The notes under the pieces were generated by a model that was not told the DNA's origin, searched no databases, and worked only from the letters and a program-made list of their open reading frames with translations. Source: Asterochloris sp. CNOR1 (taxonomy: Eukaryota > Chlorophyta > Trebouxiophyceae > Trebouxiales > Trebouxiaceae). From it: a stretch of 64,000 nt of DNA. Location of the stretch: contig OZ017746.1 of the NCBI GenBank assembly GCA_963969365.1, positions 2,666,001-2,730,000 of the forward strand, in the 5' to 3' direction. Positions 57,356 through 64,000 of the stretch are shown here, piece by piece (the stretch's first letter is position 1; each line of letters opens with the position of its first letter). A program made the position numbers and the translations under genes.

Positions 57356-60300
57356 ATGATGAACAGCGACAGCCACCTGCTCCCTCTACATCATGCACTC
57401 CGCGGGTATTCTGGGCCGTCGTGCAGCGTTCCAGTCAGCCAACAGCTACATGAGCTGCAAGTGATGTTGGCAGCAGGCATCAGCACTCAGTCTGTAGACA
57501 GAGATGGACTGACGCCACTGCAGGTCGCAGCACAGACTGGACATAGCGGTGCTGTCAAACTCCTGTGTGCAGCAGAGCATGCACCTTCAATGGAGCAATG
57601 CAGCCGGGGTCTGCTGCACGCTGTGGGCTTCAAGGGCCCTTCAGCCCCTAAGTGTGGTGCGTGAACACCTGTGTCCCTGCATGCCCCCCCAGCTGCTGGC
57701 ATGCTGTGCTGCTGACTGGCGGTCACCCCATTTGAATTCATCAGGGCAGCCCACCGATCTGCATGCCGCATCTCTTCCTAGATCAAGATCTGCTCACACC
57801 CTGCTTTCATGCAGACATGATCCGTGCGCTGGCTAAAGCTGGCGCAGACATCAATTACACAGGCTTGTGCAGAGAGCAAAAGCGCCCTGCGCTGCACGCT
57901 GCGGCTGAGACATGCCCCTCGGATGTGGTGAAGACGCTGCTGGACATGCAGCCTGATTTGAATGCAAGATGGGACGGGGAGACGGCCCTGCACGTGGCTG
58001 CCAGGCGGGAGAAGCAGAACAAGTCTGTCCTGGAAGCCTTGCTGAGGGCTGGCTGCAACACGTGGGCACGCACAACCCCCGAGGGCCTCACCGCCAGAGA
58101 GCTGGCAGAGTCTGCTGGCAACAGCAAGCTCGCAGTTGTGCTGGTAGCTGCAGAGGCAAAGGCGGAGACTGACAGGTGCCACTTGCGTCTTCTGACTGGT
58201 TCACCCATGGCGCACTGCTGTGTCCTGAGGGCCTGCCAGCAAGCTCAAGCATCTGCTGCTCCCTGGCACCGGTGACGCCCTTCATAGCCTGCCTGCCCAG
58301 CAGCACTGGTGATCTTACAATCTGCCTTGCAGTGAGGCAGGTGGACAGGGCGGGGACGTGCCTGGCGGCACAAAACCTTGTGCGGCCACTCCTGCATCAA
58401 TGAGGGACAACCCAGCAGCTGATGACGCCTCAGACCAGGTGCTCACACACCGGCAGCCATGCTGAGTGGCTCTGCAGCTGCACACCAGGCTGCTTCGTGC
58501 CAGCATACATGGTAAGGGTGCAGGGAGGGCTTGCGCCTCCGGAACTGGATGCCCGACTGTCATTGTCCCCAGTTGCCATTCAGCACCACTGAACCTGTCC
58601 TGCAACGCTTCAGGATGATGCCACCCTGGGCTCACACCTGGACAGCCCGCTGAAGAAGCTGCAGCAGCAGCTGACGCAGCAGGCAGCACAGCTGAGAGGA
58701 AGGTGTGGTGAATGCTGCTCCTGCTTTCAGATATCACAGTATGTTCACGTCTTGGCCTGCTTGGCCTGCCCAGCCTGGGGTGAGTGCCAGGGTGTAGATC
58801 ACCTGCTGCTTCACATGCACCTGCGACTCATGTGCAGGGAGGGTCAAGTTCAGGAGCTGCAGGGCCAGCTGGCAGAGGCCACTGCACAGCCGAGCCACGG
58901 CACCAAGGCACAGCTGCAGCACTCGCTGATGGCAGCTCAGGTACCAACGCTCTAGCAGCGTGTCGCTGCATGTTGACTCTGCAGAGGGGTTTTTGCCAGG
59001 CTGGATGTGTGAAGCCAGCCTGCCAAGTGTCCTCTCAGGTCGGCTGACGTCCCGCGTTGCTGGCTCTTATGGAAGGCAACCTGACAGTTGCAATTGTGAC
59101 CTTGCATGTGCACCAGGGCCAAGACAATGGCATTGAATGCAGGTCTACGCTGACAAGGCTTCCAAAGCCATGCATGACATTCGCCTGGAGAATGCCACAC
59201 TGAGGGAGCGCCTGCAGGCCTCAACAGCACATCAGGCAGCTGACACAGCCGCCTGCCAGCAGCTGCAGGGCCAGCTGGCCAGGGCACAGGAGGGCATGCT
59301 GCAGCTGGAGGCTCAGCAGGCCGGCCACGCAGAGCAGCTGGCAGATGTGACAGGGCAGCTGGCAGGGGTGCAGGTGCAGCTGGAGGCAGGCCGCACGGGC
59401 AGGGAAGCACAGCAGGCACAGCAGCAGGAGCTGTTGGCGCTCAGAGAGCAGCTGGCAGTCGTGCAGACGGAAAGGAATGCTGCAGCAGAGCTGCAGCAGC
59501 AGGCGGCCTCGCAGATTGCGCTGCTGAGGAGCAGGTCAGTTTCTGCAGGCCCCTGTTGTCAGCAGGCATGGCGCTTGCACCTGCCTGCCCTGACTGGCAG
59601 CACTGGCTGGGTCCACGTGCCTTGCTTGGAGGCAGTCGTGGGTCACCGGCAGCAGCAGAGACCATGGCTGCCACACTTCACTTGTCCTAGCTGTCAGCAG
59701 AGGTGCCAAAAGCACTGCTTCTGCTGCAGGGAGGTGGAACTGGGCTCGCTGCGACGCATGGTGAGGGAGCTGCAGGGCATGCAGCGTGGTGCAGACGAGC
59801 TCAGAGCGGCAGATGAGGTGATGGTCCAGCCTTCAGGCATTTGGAGAGGGGCTCACTATGCAGCTTGCAAGCATCTGGCACTGGAGCCGGAGTCCAGCTG
59901 TAGCAGGTTGTGTTGCTGGGGCTCAGCATTGCATTGCCAGCGGCCTGCTGCATGGGCCCTCATGGTTTTGGGAGAGGTGGGCATGCAGCAGGTCTAGCTC
60001 CCTGTTGTCTGCAGGTCCGTCAGAAGGAGCATGAGGGTGAGCTGCAGCAGGTGGAGGATGAGGCCAGGCAGCTCCGAGCAGCACTGGCCCAGTCGACAGC
60101 GACGCATAGCCGCCTAGAGGCAGCCCTGCAGAGTGACCTGGCCCAGGCTAGGGCTGAGCTCAAAGAAGCTACAGCAGGCAGGCTGGCTGCCTCCACAGCC
60201 CGCTCTACTGCAGACCTCAAGGTGACTGCTCACAGTGCATTCCCAACATCCATGCTGTCGATCTCCGCACGCTACACCTTCTTTGGCACACGAGACGCCA

Positions 60301-60806
60301 TGTGCAGTGGAACATGCCTGCATGGATGGCCTTCCCCATGGCTTGCTGATCCATCCTCTGTGGCCTGCAATGCAGGCCCAGGCCCTACAACGCGAACTGG
60401 CGGCCGCAGCGGAGATGAGGCGGCAGCTGCACAGCCGCCTGCAGCATGATGCCCAGCAGCACATCAAGCGGAATGCCAGCCTTGAGGCAGGCACCTGCAA
60501 GCTCAGGGAAGACCTCATTGCTGCGCAGCAGAAGGTGAGCAACAGTTGAAGAGCGACTTTGCCCCTGGTCAAGCCAAGCTTGTCTGGGAATGTCTGTTTG
60601 ACGTGCAGGTGAAGCAACTCGAGAGACATGTGCAGCGCCTCACAGGAATTGACCCCACCCAGCCCAGAGGCTGTGATCAGCAGGCTCTGTTGACGAAGGC
60701 TGCCCTGGACGCAGCTTTGGCAGCAGCTCTCCATGGCACAAAAGTGGAATGCTCTGAGATTGGTCACAGCAGCCTTGATCAGCATCTGTGGCCATCAGTG
60801 ACTTGA
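57356..60806 (+). CDS. Ankyrin-repeat protein with long C-terminal coiled coil
   Basis: ATG 57356 opens MMNSDSHLLPLHHALRGYSG. Ankyrin repeats follow: DRDGLTPLQVAAQTGHSGAV, DMIRALAKAGADINYTGLC with RPALHAAAETCPSDVVKTLL, WDGETALHVAARREKQNKSV, EGLTARELAESAGNSKLAV. After a Gly/Pro linker (EAGGQGGDVPGGTKPC) exons joined in phase form a long coiled coil: LKKLQQQLTQQAAQLRGR, REGQVQELQGQLAEATAQ, KAMHDIRLENATLRERLQAS, QAGHAEQLADVTGQLAGVQV, REVELGSLRRMVRELQGMQR, EGELQQVEDEARQLRAALAQ, AQALQRELAAAAEMRRQLHS, VKQLERHVQRLTGID. The stop is at 60806. Such proteins act as scaffolds; no specific function can be assigned. The junction after the first exon (about 57580-57815) is uncertain. Confidence 0.82.
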
Positions 60807-60862
60807 CTTCTAAAAACACTCAAGATTATGCAAATCTGTGCTCTTGCATCGTGGGCATGGCA

Positions 60863-60867
60863 TGTAA
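60863..60867 (+). terminator. Candidate TGTAA poly(A) signal of ankyrin gene
   Basis: TGTAA 56 bp past the stop at 60806; an AATAAA follows near 60901. Confidence 0.45.
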
Positions 60868-61166
60868 GCCAGAGTATAGACATTCCTGCTGGAGCACAAT
60901 GAATAAATGGCAAGGAGAACAGATCAATTGTCAAGCTGCCAGAACCTTTACAATGTTGCAATGTGCATCCTATACATGAGCCTGGGGTTGAGGGATGAAG
61001 TTCTTTCTGCGTAGAAGTTGAGGTTGTCACAGGGTATACACTGTGACAGAGGGAATGCCGTCGGGCTGGGTTCCTTTGGTCGATACTGGGAAGTGACTTG
61101 CACTGCGGTCTTCGAAGGAGGGGGAGCGGTAGTGTGCTGAGGTCTGCAAGGCCAGCGCATAAATTG
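60868..61166. other. Convergent region ankyrin gene / small membrane protein
   Basis: No coding exon seen. The 3' UTRs of two convergent genes. Confidence 0.45.
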
Positions 61167-62220
61167 TCAAACAGAAGGCAGGCCATGTTCTGTAGATGGA
61201 TCGTAAGCTGCTGTAAGCCACCGGGTGAATTGCTCCATTGTTGAGCGGCGGCTGTTCTGACGGCGGTCTGCTTCTGCTACGGCTGCTGCCTTCTCACCAG
61301 CCACCTTGTCTGACTCAGCCTCTGATGCTGGGAAGATGATGACAGCTACATCTTCAGCTCTGCACAGCACAGCGCCAGTCAGCGGGGGTTCAGGCTTCAG
61401 TGATCAGCTCTGTTGCAAGGGCGTCTAAGCAATGCAGCAGCAGGGAATCATTTATCAGCAAGGCTGTGGCAGCACCGACCGGCGTGCAGACAGGCATTAC
61501 AGACGACTATGCTTCAGCTAACCAAGCTGGGGCGTTTGGTATGCCGCCAACATGCAGGACGGCTTCTGAAGCACAAAGCAGCAAGCCAAAGAGGGAGGGC
61601 AAGACCCTGAAGGCAGTACAGTGCCTCATGGGGTGGCTGGCAATGCTGCATTGCCAGCCATCAGCAAGACTCAATCAGCAGTCAGCACGACTCACCCGTC
61701 AGGCTGAGTGACTACGATTGCCTGGGTCTCAGGGACCATGGTGACGTCCTGTCTGCCCTCCCTGCGTGCCTCCACGCTTTGAAAGTAAGCAAGGTTCTCG
61801 TGTTGGGTGGCCTTGATCCGCATCACAGCCGCCACAGTCAAAGCTGCCATGCTGACGCAGACAACAAAAGCCGCCATGCAGAAGGCCACCACCAGCCTGC
61901 AGCAGAGGAAGGCAGTACGGTTTAGGCTGCTCTTTGCAACTCCAGCAGCAAAGAGCTTATCAATTGCAGACCACATTGTCACTATATGTGCGCTCACACA
62001 TGATGCAACAGCCACATCTCTGCAATAATGTGGCACCACATGCAGGCCTGTGTTATATCTAGCTCTGTGCAAGGCATGCCACTCACGGGACATGAGACAA
62101 AGTGTCATGTGAAACCTGGGTGGGCACCGCTGTGGGCAGGCTACCTGGGGCTGGCGCTGCAGCCAGCAGACCAGCACTGATCCAGGGCACAGGCCCTGAT
62201 GCGGAGACATTAGGTGCCAT
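61167..62220 (-). CDS. Unrecognised 175-residue single-pass membrane protein
   Basis: Three exons (62087-62220, 61696-61896, 61167-61359) join with matching phases to 175 residues. N-terminal part MAPNVSASGPVPWISAGLLA is Ala/Pro/Ser-rich. Residues 45-70 are one hydrophobic helix (LVVAFCMAAFVVCVSMAALT, VAAVM) followed by basic/polar MRIKATQHENLAYFQSVEAR. A soluble tail contains VAVIIFPASEAESDK, EKAAAVAEADRRQNSRRS and the end TAAYDPSTEHGLPSV. One helix with positive charge after it suggests a small membrane protein; the compartment is unknown. No family recognised. Splice phases are the main support. Confidence 0.65.
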
Positions 62221-62928
62221 GGAGGCCAATGCCTCAGAGAATAGGCAGTAACGCGCCTCAGCGGTAGCAGATTTTGCCAGATAGAAGAGTAGAGGCTGCA
62301 GGAGTATTGATGAAGCTCTGTGAGACCAGGGCACCTGCAGTCTGTAAAGGCATGCGAGGCAAAACTCTGAGTCGCCAGGCACAGCTGGCTCTGCTTGTGA
62401 AGAGTACCTAAGCTGAGAAGAGAAACTAGCAAAGCCAGGCAGAAGTACTTTGGGGGCTTCTTGGGTTTACACTGGGCTGTGAAGTAAGTGGGGAGATGGT
62501 CTCGGAGTCATTGGCCTCCCCGAGCTGTTCAATTTACATCGTGACAAAGCCCGGCACTCGATGGTCACCGTTAAATCCGCATAAAGAGGAAAAAAAAGAA
62601 AATTGCCCGCCGGGCCCAGCTCACCATCTTTGCGCACACCAGAAGCTCACTGACGTGGCCTTCGAGCTGTACTTGCTTGCAGAGTCTGGCGGGAACCACT
62701 TACTGCTAGTCAAAACCTTGGGCTTGCCTGGCAACACTCGGCAGGCCTAACCGTCCTGTATGTTGGCGGCCTGCAGATGAGCCTCTGAGGATCTGCCATG
62801 TTTCAAAGCCACGCTAAGCTGATTGCATTGCTGACGGGCAGCCACCCAATCTAGCACAGAGAAAGACCAGAACAAACACAGAATTCATTTTTCAGCAAGC
62901 GAGGCAATGTGCAGAGCAACAAAAAAGA
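62221..62928. other. Intergenic 0.7 kb between two minus-strand genes
   Basis: No convincing exon. It includes an A-rich stretch near 62588-62602. It should hold the promoter of the small membrane protein and the 3' UTR of the right-hand gene. Confidence 0.45.
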
Positions 62929-64000
62929 TCAACTCAGAGGGGGGAACAGCCTGTTGATCATGACATGAGCAGATGCAGTGGGCCCTGCTGGTGTGTGCAC
63001 GCCGTGCGTGGGGCAGCCACAGGCGCCGCACATGAGCATCATCCAACTGTAGGCCTGCTGCTGGGCTGCAGCGTCAGGCATTGCCACATATGGGCAGGCC
63101 GCGTCCACCATGATCTGTCCCTGCAGCAAGAGGGGTGCAGCGCTTCAGCAGTCCTGGACCCTCAGTTTCATAACTTGAGAGCATGTGCCGCGGAGGCTCA
63201 GCATCGTGCATCAGGCTATATCTGACGGCAAGAGCTCTGTGTTATGCAGCAGGAGTTTTGTAAGAGTGGATACCTGGGTGGTGGCCTGCCACTGAAGGCC
63301 GCCTGCAGGCAGGCTGCCGTGCACTCTCCGGGTCTGCTGCTCCACCCAGCCCAGGGCAGGTTCTGCTGAAGTCGACTCACACCCACAGCCAGCGGCGGAC
63401 AAACCAGCTGATGGGGCTGTCTGCAGAGCTACCCGGCCTGACCAAGAGCGTTTGCGTGTTGGGGTGCATGGCAGCAGCTCCGGCTGGCCCTCGGGCTGTT
63501 TCATGGCAATGGTAGACAGGCCGCAGGGGCACTTGGCATGCCAATGGGACTGCAGCTCCCTCAGGTGCGCCTCGCGCTGCTTCACCCAATGCTGCAGCTG
63601 CTGCATGTTGCGCTCCTTGAGCTGCGGACAGACGCAGACCAGATGTCAGGTTTGTCCAACAAGGCCGCTTGAAGCAGCATGCCTGGTGCTACACCAAGAT
63701 AGTGCTGCTTAGTGGTGGTGCTGCATTCATGCTTGTGGCATCTGAACGAGCAAGAGAGGCAAGATGTCCCAGCTGAGCATTTGACAAGACACAGAAGTGT
63801 TCGGCCCTGCGGCAGAGTGAGCAGCACAGCACTGAGCCCTCACCCGCAGCGCCATGTGGTGCTGGCTGGCCTGCACGAGCGCTTTATGGGCACTGCTGCC
63901 AGCAGAGTGCATCAGATGCGCCACCGCCGCCACAGCAGCCTCCCCCTCGTAGCCAGCAGTTCCAGCAATGACTACTCTGCCACCAGGCACATCCACACGG
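62929..64000 (-). CDS. Unrecognised gene, 3' part (5' end beyond right edge)
   Basis: Three exons are visible. The right one (about 63853-64000, cut by the edge) reads DVPGGRVVIAGTAGYEGEAA, VAHLMHSAGSSAHKALVQAS. The middle (about 63275-63620) starts LKERNMQQLQHWVKQREAHL, probably coiled coil, and continues with low-complexity sequence. The last (62929-63125) reads GQIMVDAACPYVAMPDAAAQ, QQAYSWMMLMCGACGCPTH and ends MINRLFPPLS. Donors (GTGAGG, GTATCC) and acceptors (CGCAG, TGCAG) fit. I do not recognise the protein and infer no function. Confidence 0.6.

Overview
The window is nuclear DNA of a green alga, most likely a trebouxiophycean (Coccomyxa/Chlorella-like). Nearly every gene is split by short introns (about 80-300 bp) that mostly start GTGAG and end CTGCAG. 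The proteins are plant/algal in type: plant-cytosolic pyruvate kinase with RGNLG, a thylakoid-lumen-type cyclophilin, an mTERF protein, a plant-like hyccin and RPL26. The introns and the L1-type retrotransposon exclude a prokaryote. Species is not determinable by eye. Gene models below were assembled by hand, joining exons by family homology and checking that intron phases agree.

Layout: (1) 1-9.9 kb: a G3BP-like NTF2 protein (-, runs off the left edge), a U1-type zinc-finger protein (+), an aldo/keto reductase (-) and ribosomal protein L26 (-). (2) 10.0-16.2 kb: PIG-Q/GPI1 (+) convergent with RAD23 (-), stops 51 bp apart. (3) 16.5-21.6 kb: a decayed L1-type LINE whose reverse-transcriptase domain is broken by a ~395-bp internal inversion. 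(4) 22-33.6 kb: an mTERF-family gene (+), adenosine kinase (-), a gamma-glutamylcyclotransferase-fold protein (+), an unrecognised gene with a CxxC...DHIPPN...CxxC motif (-) and a plastid-type cyclophilin (+). (5) 33.7-42.8 kb: a DDX24/MAK5-like DEAD-box helicase (-) and a SYLF/Ysc84 lipid-binding protein (+). (6) 43.3-60.8 kb: hyccin (-), proteasome regulator PI31 (+), pyruvate kinase (-) and an ankyrin/coiled-coil protein (+). (7) 61.2-64 kb: a small single-pass membrane protein (-) and an unrecognised gene (-) that continues past the right edge. Genes alternate strands, giving close divergent 5' ends and tightly convergent 3' ends (as little as 6 bp). They are housekeeping genes of mixed function; I see no operon-like or pathway cluster.

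Two genome-level oddities stand out. First, at least five introns (aldo/keto reductase, adenosine kinase, PI31 twice, pyruvate kinase) have GC instead of GT donors, each supported by reading phase and protein conservation. Second, at least seven introns carry decayed copies of the edge of the adjacent exon, including its splice-site sequence ('exon-edge echoes'): DDX24, PI31, adenosine kinase, mTERF, and three pyruvate kinase introns. I regard this as the most novel signal in the window.
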